A stretch of DNA of 64,000 nt. It comes from Pedobacter sp. WC2423 (GTDB taxonomy: Bacteria; Bacteroidota; Bacteroidia; Sphingobacteriales; Sphingobacteriaceae). Shown here piece after piece: positions 25,782-34,382 of this stretch; within the stretch, counting starts at the first letter, position 1; each line of letters opens with the position of its first letter. The notes under the pieces are model-generated. The model had not been told where the DNA came from and made no database searches. It saw nothing but the letters and a program-made list of their open reading frames with translations. The DNA lies in assembly GCF_040822065.1 (NCBI RefSeq), contig NZ_CP162005.1, positions 3,968,001 through 4,032,000 on the forward strand. The letters run 5' to 3'. Both the position numbers and the translations under genes were made by a program.

Positions 25782-26624
25782 TTAAAGCTGATTACTGGTA
25801 AAGGTATCTCCCTGGTTTATATCTCCGGTATCAAATCCTTTTTTGAACCAATACATTCTTTGCGCAGAAGTCCCGTGCGTAAAAGCATCCGGAACAACCT
25901 GTCCGCTGGATTGTTGTTGCAGTTTATCATCACCAATTGCATTTGCAGCAGTCAGTGCCTCCTCTAAATCTCCGGGATCTAATTCAAAATCCTTAAGTTT
26001 TTTGGCATGATTAGCCCACAAACCAGCAAAAAAGTCGGCCTGTAATTCCAGCTTGACAGAAAGCTTATTATATTCCGTTTTGGATAACGATCCTCGTGCG
26101 CGTTCCAGTTTCTCAGATATTCCTAATAAGTTTTGTACATGATGGCCTACTTCATGCGCTACCACATAAGCCTGTGCGAAATCTCCTGCCGCACCAAAGC
26201 GATCTTTCAGTTCTGTATAGAAACTAAGGTCAATATATACTTTATGGTCTCCGGGGCAATAAAAGGGGCCTACCGCAGCATCTGCACGACCACAAGCAGA
26301 CTCTACACTTCCATTAAATACCGTAAGTTTAGGGTGCTCATAAGTTTTACCCATTTTGCTGAATTCTTCATCCCAGACCTGTTCTGTAGATTCCAGTACA
26401 CCACTTACAAATTTCAGTTCAGGATCAGTATTTGATCCTTTTTTAACTTCAGTCTGCTGAGTTTCGCCCAAAGGCAGCTGAGAAACCAGGCCGGTAAGGT
26501 CAGTACCAAAAAACATGCCCACAAGCACGACAATCAGGCCAATACCACCACCTAACAACGTTTTCCCACCAGAGGAACCTCTTGCATCTTCTACATTATC
26601 ACTACCCTTACCGAACCATTTCAT
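25782..26624 (-). CDS. neutral zinc metallopeptidase, YpfJ family
   Basis: A 280-residue membrane-anchored protein: cytosolic start MKWFGKGSDNVEDARG, one helix (about 24-46), then a periplasmic peptidase domain. The zinc motif is HEVGHHVQ with the second segment QADFFAGLWANH, as in the PF04228 'putative neutral zinc metallopeptidase' family (E. coli YpfJ). The typical YVDLSFY-like element appears as VYIDLSFYTEL. It lies 20 bases upstream of the hybrid kinase gene in the same direction, so it may be the first gene of that operon; a role in signal sensing is only a guess. Confidence 0.9.
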   Translation of the reverse strand: MKWFGKGSDNVEDARGSSGGKTLLGGGIGLIVVLVGMFFGTDLTGLVSQLPLGETQQTEVKKGSNTDPELKFVSGVLESTEQVWDEEFSKMGKTYEHPKLTVFNGSVESACGRADAAVGPFYCPGDHKVYIDLSFYTELKDRFGAAGDFAQAYVVAHEVGHHVQNLLGISEKLERARGSLSKTEYNKLSVKLELQADFFAGLWANHAKKLKDFELDPGDLEEALTAANAIGDDKLQQQSSGQVVPDAFTHGTSAQRMYWFKKGFDTGDINQGDTFTSNQL

Positions 26625-26695
26625 ATTTTTTGCGTTAATCAGTTATAACAAATATTAAGGTCAATTGTTGCGCTGAATTTAAATAATCCCTCAGC

Positions 26696-28204
26696 TTATG
26701 CAAAAGCCGCCAGGGCTGCTAAAATACGGCTTTCTGTATTTTTAGCACCCAAAGTTACTGCAATATCAAAAACACCAGGGCCAAATTTTCCGCCAACCAG
26801 CATAATCCGGAATGGCAGCATTAATTCTCCTGGTTTCAGGTTATGTTCTGCCGCTAAAGCTTTGAATTTATCTTCCAGTACCAAAGCTGTTGATCCATCC
26901 TCAAGCATCGGAATATATGCCGTAAAGAAAGCCGCCTTCTCAGCCGACCATTTACTTTGTACCGCAGGCAGATCATACGAAGCTGGCGCGTTAAAGAAAT
27001 ACTCACTTTGTGCAACAAAATCAGTTAACAAATTACATCTGTCTTTGATCAGTCCAATCACTTTCAGAACAAAATTATCATCCGTCAAAATGATTTCTCT
27101 GGCAGCAAACTCCTGTTTAACTATATCCAGCAAATCGGCAGCATCAGTCTGCTTAATCCATTCATGATTATACCATTTAGCCTTTTCAAAGTCAAATTTA
27201 GCCCCTGCTTTACTGATTCTTTCGACAGAAAACTTCTCAATCAGCTCATCCATAGTGAAAAGCTCCTGATCTGTTCCATCATTCCAGCCTAACATCGCCA
27301 GTAAGTTTACAAAAGCTTCAGGCATAAAACCCAGTTCTTTGAAACCTCTGGTCACGTCTCCGGTTTTAGGGTCTGTCCAGTTCTGTGCATAAACAGGGAA
27401 ACCTAAACGGTCACCATCACGTTTACTTAACTTACCGTTTCCATCTGGTTTTAAAATCAGCGGTAAATGTGCCCAGTTTGGCATTTCATCTTCCCAGCCC
27501 AGGTATTTCCATAATAAAATATGAACTGGTGCTGAAGGCAACCATTCTTCGCCTCTGAAAATGTGGCTGATTTTCATCGCTTTATCATCAGCGACCACAG
27601 CCAGATGATACGTAGGCATTCCATCCGCTTTTAAAAGCACTTTATCATCAACCAGATTGGTTTCAAAAGTAACCAGTCCGCGAATCATATCTATAAAAGA
27701 CACCTGCTCATCTGCCGGCATTTTGATGCGGACAACATGTGGCGTATTATTTTTCAAAAGGACATCAACCTCCTGCTCAGAAAGGGTTAACGAATTTCTC
27801 ATCCCCATTCTGGAAGACAGACCGTATAGAAAATTAGGAATCTCTTTACGTTTGGCATCTAATTCTTCAGGAGTATCAAAAGCATAATAAGCAAACCCAT
27901 CAGCAATTAACTGATCAGCATACTGCTTGTAAGTTGGTTTACGTTCACTCTGACGGTAAGGTGCAAATTCACCACCAACCTGCGGACTTTCATCAGGAAG
28001 AATGCCACACCAGGCCAGGCATGAAGCAATATATTCCTCTGCTCCGGCTACAAAACGGGTCTGATCCGTATCCTCTACACGCAATACAAATGTACCCTTG
28101 TGTTTTTTGGCGAATAAATAATTAAATAAAGCCGTGCGTACACCGCCTAAATGAAGGCCCCCTGTCGGACTGGGCGCAAATCTTACTCTAACTTTCTTTT
28201 CCAT
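26696..28204 (-). CDS. gltX: glutamate--tRNA ligase
   Basis: The start was placed at the ATG of MEKKVRVRF (28204); the alternative GTG at 28216 overlaps the -7 promoter box. The 502-residue class I synthetase carries the HIGH-equivalent in SPTGGLHLGGVRTALF and the KMSKS-equivalent KLSKRDGDRL (near 255-264). It charges tRNA(Glu); the glutamylated tRNA also feeds haem synthesis in organisms using the C5 route. Full length. It is divergent from a sensor kinase gene. With glnS present it can be a discriminating enzyme, but the anticodon-binding residues were not examined in detail. Confidence 0.96.
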   Translation of the reverse strand: MEKKVRVRFAPSPTGGLHLGGVRTALFNYLFAKKHKGTFVLRVEDTDQTRFVAGAEEYIASCLAWCGILPDESPQVGGEFAPYRQSERKPTYKQYADQLIADGFAYYAFDTPEELDAKRKEIPNFLYGLSSRMGMRNSLTLSEQEVDVLLKNNTPHVVRIKMPADEQVSFIDMIRGLVTFETNLVDDKVLLKADGMPTYHLAVVADDKAMKISHIFRGEEWLPSAPVHILLWKYLGWEDEMPNWAHLPLILKPDGNGKLSKRDGDRLGFPVYAQNWTDPKTGDVTRGFKELGFMPEAFVNLLAMLGWNDGTDQELFTMDELIEKFSVERISKAGAKFDFEKAKWYNHEWIKQTDAADLLDIVKQEFAAREIILTDDNFVLKVIGLIKDRCNLLTDFVAQSEYFFNAPASYDLPAVQSKWSAEKAAFFTAYIPMLEDGSTALVLEDKFKALAAEHNLKPGELMLPFRIMLVGGKFGPGVFDIAVTLGAKNTESRILAALAAFA

Positions 28205-28215
28205 ATTATGAATCA

Positions 28216-28223
28216 CAAAGATA
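28216..28223 (-). promoter_or_regulatory. -7 box of gltX
   Basis: The minus strand reads TATCTTTG, an exact TAnnTTTG element, ending 12 bases before the gltX ATG. It overlaps the upstream GTG codon and so supports the shorter start. Confidence 0.5.
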
Positions 28224-28293
28224 TATTTTTTAAGCGCTTACCGTTCTATTGATGTCTTTTTGAATGCTATTTTGTAATTTGCCTGAATATTCT

Positions 28294-29541
28294 ATGAATC
28301 CTTACGAAAAAAAACGCCGCTGGAAGTTCTTCCTCCTTATTTTTGCGATTGTAATCGGAACCGCATCGGTGTTCTACAGTGACTTTTTCGTTAAAAAGAT
28401 GGAGCGCGAAGAACAAGTTCAGTTTCAGCTTTATGTCAAAGTAACCGAACAGTCTTTAGTCATGTATGATGATGACCGCTTTACTGATCTGATCGAAACA
28501 ATTACGAAAAACACCAAACTCCCGGTAATTATGACCGACGGAGATGGACTGATCAATTCCTACCAGGGACTGGATTCCGCAAAAACAAACTATGGCGTAG
28601 AAAAACAGTACAAAAAAACGTACGATCCTGCCTATTTTGAAAGAGAGCTGAGGCAAATGAAATTACAGCATCCCGGCACACCAATTATTGGCCTGGACGG
28701 CAAAATATGGCACATTTACCATAAAGACTCCTTTATTTTAACCCAGCTGCGCTATTTTCCATTTATTCAGCTTGGGGTAATCGGCCTCTTTTTACTAACA
28801 GCCTATGTGGCTTTCAGTTCTGCAAGACGTTCTGAACAAGATCAGGTATGGGTTGGGATGGCGAAAGAAACAGCACATCAGCTGGGAACTCCTATTTCTT
28901 CACTCATGGCCTGGATAGAACTCATGAAATCCCGCTTCAATGCCGAAGATGACCCATTAATTGCTGAAATGGAGAATGACCTCAAAAGACTGGAAGTCAT
29001 TACAGACCGGTTTTCCAAGATCGGCTCGAAACCTGTACTGGAAGATCATGTCGTTTATTCTGTCATCAGCAATTTCATCCAGTATTTCCAGTTAAGGACT
29101 TCTGACAAAGTGATTTTCACCATCACCGGTGATGACCAGGTACGTGCCATGCTAAATATTCCTTTATTTGACTGGGTGACAGAAAACCTGCTTAAAAATG
29201 CAGCCAATGCCATTGAGAATGAAGGACACATTACGGTCAATATTATTGAACATCTGGCAAAAGAAGAAGTATTCATAGACATTACAGATACAGGAAAAGG
29301 TATTCCGAGATCTAAGTTTGATGCTGTTTTCCAACCCGGTTATACCACAAGAAAAAGAGGCTGGGGACTTGGACTATCCTTAACCAAAAGAATTGTAGAA
29401 AATTATCATAGTGGTCAGATCTTCGTCAAAGACTCTGAATTAGGCAAAGGGACCACATTTCGAATCATCCTAAAAAGCAGTATTAAATATGAACCGACCT
29501 CAACCAAACGAATACCCGGCATGGGCATTGACTTACATTGA
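28294..29541 (+). CDS. sensor histidine kinase
   Basis: With the ATG at 28294 (MNPYEKKRRWK) the protein has 415 residues; an upstream in-frame ATG at 28264 would add ten uncharacteristic residues. Topology: helix about 9-29, a periplasmic domain of about 125 residues, helix about 156-176, then a kinase core. The phospho-His lies in KETAHQLGTPISSLMAW, the N-box in ENLLKNAANAIE, G1 in DTGKGIP and G2 in RGWGLGLSLTK. No HAMP domain is obvious. No response regulator gene is adjacent. The 3' end overlaps the DinB gene by 53 bp. Confidence 0.9.
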   Translation: MNPYEKKRRWKFFLLIFAIVIGTASVFYSDFFVKKMEREEQVQFQLYVKVTEQSLVMYDDDRFTDLIETITKNTKLPVIMTDGDGLINSYQGLDSAKTNYGVEKQYKKTYDPAYFERELRQMKLQHPGTPIIGLDGKIWHIYHKDSFILTQLRYFPFIQLGVIGLFLLTAYVAFSSARRSEQDQVWVGMAKETAHQLGTPISSLMAWIELMKSRFNAEDDPLIAEMENDLKRLEVITDRFSKIGSKPVLEDHVVYSVISNFIQYFQLRTSDKVIFTITGDDQVRAMLNIPLFDWVTENLLKNAANAIENEGHITVNIIEHLAKEEVFIDITDTGKGIPRSKFDAVFQPGYTTRKRGWGLGLSLTKRIVENYHSGQIFVKDSELGKGTTFRIILKSSIKYEPTSTKRIPGMGIDLH

Positions 29542-29992
29542 AAAAGTTAATAGTGATATTATTGAACTCTTAGAACGTCAGGCTGATGAGTTTCCAGATT
29601 TTTTAAACACATTGACCGCTAAGGCAGATTATGCTTATGCACAAGGCAAATGGACGCTCAAAGAGATGGCAGGGCATATTATTGATACAGAAAGAATTTT
29701 AGTTTACCGCTTAACCTGTTTTTCCCGTCTGGAGCAAACTGCTTTACCAGGTTTTGAGGAAGATGATTATGTAGCGAATGCACATTTTTCAGACCGCGAT
29801 CTGAACAGCTTTGCAGAAGAATTCAGCTTGCTCAGAAAAGCGAACCTGTACTTATTTAAATCATTGAATGATCATGAGCTGAAACGCAGCGGAACGGCTT
29901 CTGAAAGACAAATCTCTGTGCGTGCTTTACTGTATGTGATTGCCGGACATTTAATGCACCATACACAAATTATTAACGAAAGATACTTATGA
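29489..29992 (+). CDS. DinB family protein
   Basis: A 167-residue four-helix-bundle protein. The metal-binding histidine triad of the DinB/YfiT family can be placed: His in KEMAGHIIDTERIL and two in IAGHLMHHTQIINERYL, with KWTLKEMAGHI as the family's WS-K-E-H element. Members include bacillithiol or mycothiol S-transferases and many of unknown use. The start lies 53 bases inside the kinase gene in another frame, and the stop overlaps the next ATG by 4 bp. Its exact reaction is not known. Confidence 0.88.
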   Translation: MNRPQPNEYPAWALTYIEKVNSDIIELLERQADEFPDFLNTLTAKADYAYAQGKWTLKEMAGHIIDTERILVYRLTCFSRLEQTALPGFEEDDYVANAHFSDRDLNSFAEEFSLLRKANLYLFKSLNDHELKRSGTASERQISVRALLYVIAGHLMHHTQIINERYL

Positions 29993-30414
29993 TCTGGTTT
30001 ACTGAATTTACCCCGGACCAGCTTAACAACAGGCCAAAAAACCATTTGGGCGGGCTTTTAGCTATTCAATTTACAGCGATTGGTGAGAATTCGGTAACCG
30101 CGACCATGCCTGTAGATGAGCGTACTCATCAGCCTGCCGGAATATTGCATGGAGGAGCCTCCGTAGTACTTGCAGAAACACTGGGCAGTATTGCCTCTTT
30201 CATGTGTATAGATCCTGAATTATACCAGGCTGTAGGGCTTGAAATTAATGCCAATCACTTACGTCCGGTTAAAAGCGGAAAAGTTACCGGAATTTGTACT
30301 GTTATTCATAAAGGTGCAAAAACACATATCTGGGACATCAAAATTTATGATGACAGAGGGAAAATGAATTGCATCAGCCGTTTAACAGTTGCTATTATTC
30401 CTAAAGCAAGATAA
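29989..30414 (+). CDS. hotdog-fold acyl-CoA thioesterase (PaaI/YdiI type)
   Basis: A 141-residue hotdog protein with the catalytic segment QPAGILHGGASVVLAETLGSIAS, in which the HGG turn and the Glu of AET are the residues of the YdiI/MenI-PaaI class. It should hydrolyse a small aromatic or acyl-CoA thioester, for example 1,4-dihydroxy-2-naphthoyl-CoA in menaquinone synthesis, but no men gene is nearby to confirm this. It is translationally coupled to DinB (ATGA overlap) and followed directly by a Crp-like regulator. Confidence 0.87.
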   Translation: MIWFTEFTPDQLNNRPKNHLGGLLAIQFTAIGENSVTATMPVDERTHQPAGILHGGASVVLAETLGSIASFMCIDPELYQAVGLEINANHLRPVKSGKVTGICTVIHKGAKTHIWDIKIYDDRGKMNCISRLTVAIIPKAR

Positions 30415-30990
30415 TTGACCATTTTGCAAAATACCCTGAAGTCCATAAAAAGCATTTATCCGTTAAAGGAAATGCATCTGAATCTGCTGCTGAAAGAATT
30501 AAAAGAAGTGGAATTTCCTAAAGGTCATCAGATTATCAGTGCCGGAAAAGTAGAGCGCTCTTTATATTTTATAGAAAGCGGGGTTGCACGTGCTTATGTG
30601 GATGGCAAAGACAACCGCATCACCTTCTGGTTTGGCATGGAGGGTGATATTATTCTTTCCTACCATAGCTATATTAACAATACACCTGGTTATGAAAGTA
30701 TAGAGCTGCTGGAAAACTGCAGGCTCTACGAATTGAAGACTGAAGCTTTGGAAGCTTTATATAATACACATACAGAACTGGCCAACTGGGGCAGAAAACT
30801 GGCAGAACTTATCTTGATTAAAACCGAGGAATCTTACATCGGGCGTTTGTTTAAGCCAGCTAAAGAGCGCTATGTTGATCTGCTGCAAACAGACCCGCTA
30901 TTGATTCAGCGGATTCCTTTAGGTCATATTGCCTCTTATCTTGGGGTTACACAGGTTACTTTAAGCCGAATCAGGGCAGAGATCAAATAA
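30415..30990 (+). CDS. Crp/Fnr family transcriptional regulator
   Basis: About 191 residues with a cyclic-nucleotide-binding-like barrel (about 25-120; IISAGKVERSLYFIESGVARAY) and a short C-terminal helix-turn-helix (GHIASYLGVTQVTLSRIRAEI). No Cys cluster, so it is not an FNR-type iron-sulphur sensor. The frame starts with TTG directly after the stop of the thioesterase; a second TTG lies at 30424 and the first ATG only at residue 20, so the start is uncertain. It precedes an SMR exporter gene in the same direction, which it might control. Confidence 0.88.
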   Translation: MTILQNTLKSIKSIYPLKEMHLNLLLKELKEVEFPKGHQIISAGKVERSLYFIESGVARAYVDGKDNRITFWFGMEGDIILSYHSYINNTPGYESIELLENCRLYELKTEALEALYNTHTELANWGRKLAELILIKTEESYIGRLFKPAKERYVDLLQTDPLLIQRIPLGHIASYLGVTQVTLSRIRAEIK

Positions 30991-31034
30991 TTCATTTTTT
31001 AACATTTGTAAAAAGTCACGCCAGCCTGAGGCCG

Positions 31035-31042
31035 TACTTTTG
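31035..31042 (+). promoter_or_regulatory. -7 box of the SMR exporter gene
   Basis: TACTTTTG matches TAnnTTTG exactly, 17 bases before the ATG at 31060. The nearest upstream TTTG (31005-31008) is 26 bases away, longer than usual, so the upstream element is weak or activator-dependent. Confidence 0.5.
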
Positions 31043-31059
31043 CAGCAAATTATTAAATT

Positions 31060-31386
31060 ATGAACTGGATTATTTTGATTATTGCGGGTTTATTTGAGGT
31101 TGGATTTACCACCAGTCTTAAGCTTTCCAATAACTTCTCTAACCTTAAATGGAGTATAGCTTTCTTTGCTTGTATTACCTTAAGTTTTTTATTTCTAAAT
31201 AAGGCCACTCAGACTTTACCAATGGGTACAGCTTATGCCGTATGGACTGGCATTGGGGCTGTTGGAACAGTTATCGTAGGTATTTTATACTTTGACGAAC
31301 CAGCAAACTTCTGGAGAATCTTTTTTATCGCAACTTTAATTGGCTCTATTCTGGGCTTGAAATTCTTTGCAGGAAGCGCACATTAA
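31060..31386 (+). CDS. SMR family exporter, SugE/Gdx type
   Basis: A 108-residue protein with four membrane helices. The essential glutamate lies in the first helix (IIAGLFEVGFTTSLKLS) and the AVWTGIGAVGTVIVGI segment is the Gdx/SugE form rather than the EmrE form. Gdx proteins export guanidinium ion in exchange for protons; some also move small quaternary ammonium compounds. No guanidine riboswitch can be fitted in the 69-base leader, so control is probably by the Crp-like gene upstream or by a plain promoter. A terminator follows. Confidence 0.9.
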   Translation: MNWIILIIAGLFEVGFTTSLKLSNNFSNLKWSIAFFACITLSFLFLNKATQTLPMGTAYAVWTGIGAVGTVIVGILYFDEPANFWRIFFIATLIGSILGLKFFAGSAH

Positions 31387-31392
31387 ATAAAT

Positions 31393-31427
31393 AAAAAGAG
31401 GAAAGTCCAACGGGCTTTCCTCTTTTT
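31393..31427. terminator. terminator after the SMR exporter
   Basis: Arms of 14-15 bases around an AACG loop, with an A-run and a T7 run at the edges, between convergent genes. It can act in both directions. Confidence 0.82.
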
Positions 31428-31456
31428 TTATATCCTCAGTTGAGGAAAAAATGAAA

Positions 31457-32017
31457 TTATTTAATCGTTACTGGTACTTCAACTGATGTCTTGTCCCATC
31501 CGATAATTAAATTCGCACCTGATGCATTTGGTGTAAAAGTAATTGCTAAAGCTTCCACAACTGTGGTTAAAGGCTTAACAGGAACTGTTACTCTGACTAC
31601 GTCTTTGGTTTCATCATAAGTATATGCTCCCCAGCGGTCAGTTTGCTTATTGACAATCACCACCCATTTATCTTGTTCAGGAATAGCAAACAAGCTATAA
31701 GCACCGACAGGAATTTCTTTGCCGCCAATAACTACTGGTTTGAAAAATCTGATTTCAGTGCTTTCATTAGCACCTAATCTCCATACTTTTCCAAAAGCTT
31801 CCTGTTTACCAAAGATTTCACGCCCCTTTACAGAAGGTCTTGAATAAATTACTTTGATTAACGGTGCAGCATCTTCTCCTTTTTTAACCTTAGTTGTATT
31901 TAAAGGGAAATAAGCAATATCTGCCGGGCTGGTATCCAGCCCCGGGAACTTAACTTCTTGCGCATTTACTGTAAAAGCAAATAATGCCATTACAATCAGC
32001 AGATTGAGCTTCTTCAT
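31457..32017 (-). CDS. exported DUF2911 protein
   Basis: A 186-residue exported protein with a signal peptide (about 1-19, ending TVNAQ). Hallmarks of DUF2911 (PF11138) are IKVIYSRPSVKGREIFG, the KVWRLGANESTEIRFF strand, GAYSLFAIPE and WGAYTYDE. The family is nearly confined to Bacteroidota and is periplasmic or surface-located; no biochemical function is known. It is monocistronic and ends at a shared terminator. Confidence 0.88.
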   Translation of the reverse strand: MKKLNLLIVMALFAFTVNAQEVKFPGLDTSPADIAYFPLNTTKVKKGEDAAPLIKVIYSRPSVKGREIFGKQEAFGKVWRLGANESTEIRFFKPVVIGGKEIPVGAYSLFAIPEQDKWVVIVNKQTDRWGAYTYDETKDVVRVTVPVKPLTTVVEALAITFTPNASGANLIIGWDKTSVEVPVTIK

Positions 32018-32069
32018 TTTTTAAATTTAGTTTATAAACTGGTAAACTGGTTTGAGAGACTTGTTTAAA

Positions 32070-32255
32070 CTAGTATTTACGTCCTTTTACAACTGATCCA
32101 AGGAAAACTGCTCCCATAATCAATCCTAAAACGCCACCAAATAGTGACCAAAGGAAACTACCTGAAATTACTGCTGCAGTAGCAATACCACATACCAGGC
32201 CTAAAACTGAATAAACCCAATCAAAACTTTTGTTATTTTCTTCTTTAATCATCAT
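32070..32255 (-). CDS. small membrane protein, hypothetical
   Basis: With the Met of MMIKEENN as start (32255 or 32252) the product has about 61 residues and two hydrophobic Gly-rich helices (VYSVLGLVCGIATAAVIS and LFGGVLGLIMGAVFLGSV) with a basic tail KGRKY. A longer frame begins at 32321 but its extra 22 residues look like untranslated leader. No family is recognised with certainty. It is a stand-alone gene 52 bases upstream of the DUF2911 gene. Confidence 0.55.
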   Translation of the reverse strand: MMIKEENNKSFDWVYSVLGLVCGIATAAVISGSFLWSLFGGVLGLIMGAVFLGSVVKGRKY

Positions 32256-32390
32256 TAAAATATTGATGAACCAAAGGTATTGATTTATTTCAAATAAGAA
32301 AGAATTCAGTGCTTTATCCAAAAAGAAGCACCGTTTATATTGTCAGCAATATGTAAATTATGATTAGAATCACTATTCTTATATCAATTC

Positions 32391-32413
32391 AATCAATCGA
32401 TTGATTAATTTTG
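32391..32413 (+). promoter_or_regulatory. operator palindrome and -7 box of the EmrAB-type operon
   Basis: A perfect 16-bp palindrome AATCAATCGATTGATT (32391-32406) is joined directly to TAATTTTG (32406-32413), an exact -7 element, 16 bases before the tetR ATG. A repressor bound here would cover the promoter. The likely repressor is the TetR protein encoded by the first gene. Confidence 0.65.
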
Positions 32414-32429
32414 TCCCATCAAATCATAA

Positions 32430-33050
32430 ATGGAAAAGCCAGACAAAAGAACAAGTATATTAATAGCTGCTCAAAAATTGTTTTCTGAGTTAGGGTATGA
32501 AGGAACTTCAACCCGCCAGATTGCAAAAGAATCAGGGGCAAATATGTCTATGATCAATTATTACTTCGGATCTAAAGAAGGTGTCTTTATCGAAGTAATC
32601 AATGATAGAATTAAAGGGTTCAAAGCCCAGTTATTGAGTATTGATGAAGACAGCATCCTCCCACTGGAGAAACTAATGAAAGTAATTGAAGGATATGCCC
32701 ATAGAATCCTTTCAGATATCCCTTTTCATAAAATGATGTACAGAGAGATCTCCTTAGCACAACGTCCCGAAATGTGTCTTCAATTAAGAGACGCGATGAC
32801 CGGAAATATGCAGGTCATTGAAAACATCATTAACAATGGGGTGGCTGACGGCTCATTCAGACAAGTAGATACCCGGATGCTCATGGCATCAATTATGGGT
32901 ACCATCACCAGTGTAGCTACTATGCCAAATAAAATCACACAAGGCTCTACACTGGACATTAACATCCCAAAAGACAAAGAAATTTTAACCGACCGCTTAA
33001 TCGCACATCTGCAAGATTTGGTCACCACCTATTTAACACCCCAGAAATGA
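32430..33050 (+). CDS. TetR family transcriptional regulator
   Basis: A 206-residue repressor with the N-terminal TetR helix-turn-helix (about 8-55: RTSILIAAQKLFSELGYEGTSTRQIA, NMSMINYYFGSKEGVF) and a variable helical ligand domain. It heads an operon with a TolC-like protein, an EmrA-like adaptor and an EmrB-like MFS pump; its stop overlaps the next ATG by 4 bp. The palindrome over its own promoter suggests negative autoregulation of the whole operon, relieved by a pump substrate. The inducer cannot be told. Confidence 0.92.
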   Translation: MEKPDKRTSILIAAQKLFSELGYEGTSTRQIAKESGANMSMINYYFGSKEGVFIEVINDRIKGFKAQLLSIDEDSILPLEKLMKVIEGYAHRILSDIPFHKMMYREISLAQRPEMCLQLRDAMTGNMQVIENIINNGVADGSFRQVDTRMLMASIMGTITSVATMPNKITQGSTLDINIPKDKEILTDRLIAHLQDLVTTYLTPQK

Positions 33051-34363
33051 TACACCAAACCATTAAAATGAGTTGCTTCGCTCTCCTGCTGCCAGGCATG
33101 CTCTATGCACAGAACGTGAAAAAACTGACGCTGCAGGAGGCGATTCAGTTAGGGATAGAAAACAGCAAGAACCTGAAGCTTTCTCAGAATAAAATTGAAG
33201 AAGCAATGGCAAAACTGGAAGTCACGAAAGATAATTCTCTTCCTACAGCTAAAGCAAGTGTACTCTATAATCACGCAGAAATTCCTGCCCATGAATTGGT
33301 TTTAGACGGCGGCAGCCCGATATTCCTTCCTAAACGCGCTGATGCCTTTGTAGGTACAGCCTCAGTACAACAGCTGGTTTATGGCGGTGGTAAGATGAGA
33401 TATGCGAGAGAGAGTACTAAATTACTTGCTGATGTTGCCCGCCTGGATGCAGATAAAAACCAGGAAGAAGTAACTTATGCGGTGATCGATACTTACTACT
33501 CCCTGTATAAGGTAGCTCAAAGTAAAAAGGTTGTCGCACAAAATTTAGCTTCTGTTGCAAGTCAGCTGAAACAATCACAACGCTTTTTTGAGCAAGGGAT
33601 CGTGACTAAAAACGATGTATTAAGATTCCAGCTGCAACAGGCAAATATTACTTTGACAGATCTGGACATTGAGAGCAACCGTAAGATCATCAATTACAAC
33701 CTGGACATCCTTTTAGGCTTACCAGAAGATACACAGATTGATATTACAGACCCTTCAACCGGTCAGAAAGATGCTGCTCCACTGAGTGCTTACATTGATC
33801 AGGCATTAGCTTACCGTCAGGAATTAAGACAACTGGACTTACAAAATAAAGTTGCAGAGATTGATATCAAATCGGTCAAAGCAAATGCAACTCCAACTTT
33901 TGGTATCGGCGCAGACGTTTACTACATCAATCCTAACGGAAGCCTGTTACCAAAATCAAATAATTATATCATGCCAATGACCGCCAGTGCTACCCTTTCG
34001 TGGAACATTGGTACCCTGTGGACTAATAAACATAAGGTAACAGAAGCAAGAGTTCAGCAGAAAAGCATCGGTATTCAGAAAGACATTCAATCTGATAACG
34101 TAAAAACGGAGATCAACAGAAACTACCAGACTTACCAGGTGGCTAAAAACAAAATCAAAGTACTGGAAACTTCCATCGATCAGGCAACTGAAAATGACAG
34201 GTTACTGGAATCAAAATACAAGAACAACGTAGCCTCTGCAATAGACAGAATTGATGCTGAAACCCTTTTATACCAGGCAAAGATCAATTTAGAGCTTGCA
34301 AAAGCTGATGCAGGCCTCGCCTATTATACTTTATTAAAATCAACAGGAAAAATTTCTCAATAA
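33047..34363 (+). CDS. TolC family outer membrane efflux protein
   Basis: A 438-residue exported protein with signal peptide (about 1-20, ending MLYAQ) and two outer-membrane-efflux repeats (PF02321), each a long helical hairpin: TLQEAIQLGIENSKNLKLSQ at the start and a second one from about 245. It should form the trimeric outer-membrane duct for the EmrAB-type pump encoded next. It is coupled to tetR by overlap and followed 19 bases later by the adaptor gene. Confidence 0.92.
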   Translation: MIHQTIKMSCFALLLPGMLYAQNVKKLTLQEAIQLGIENSKNLKLSQNKIEEAMAKLEVTKDNSLPTAKASVLYNHAEIPAHELVLDGGSPIFLPKRADAFVGTASVQQLVYGGGKMRYARESTKLLADVARLDADKNQEEVTYAVIDTYYSLYKVAQSKKVVAQNLASVASQLKQSQRFFEQGIVTKNDVLRFQLQQANITLTDLDIESNRKIINYNLDILLGLPEDTQIDITDPSTGQKDAAPLSAYIDQALAYRQELRQLDLQNKVAEIDIKSVKANATPTFGIGADVYYINPNGSLLPKSNNYIMPMTASATLSWNIGTLWTNKHKVTEARVQQKSIGIQKDIQSDNVKTEINRNYQTYQVAKNKIKVLETSIDQATENDRLLESKYKNNVASAIDRIDAETLLYQAKINLELAKADAGLAYYTLLKSTGKISQ

Positions 34364-34382
34364 TATTATAATCCATCTAGTA

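Noticed and set aside
30991..31059. Guanidine riboswitch before the SugE/Gdx-type gene
   Set aside because: The 69-base leader contains a promoter -7 box close to the ATG and no space or conserved motif for any guanidine riboswitch class.
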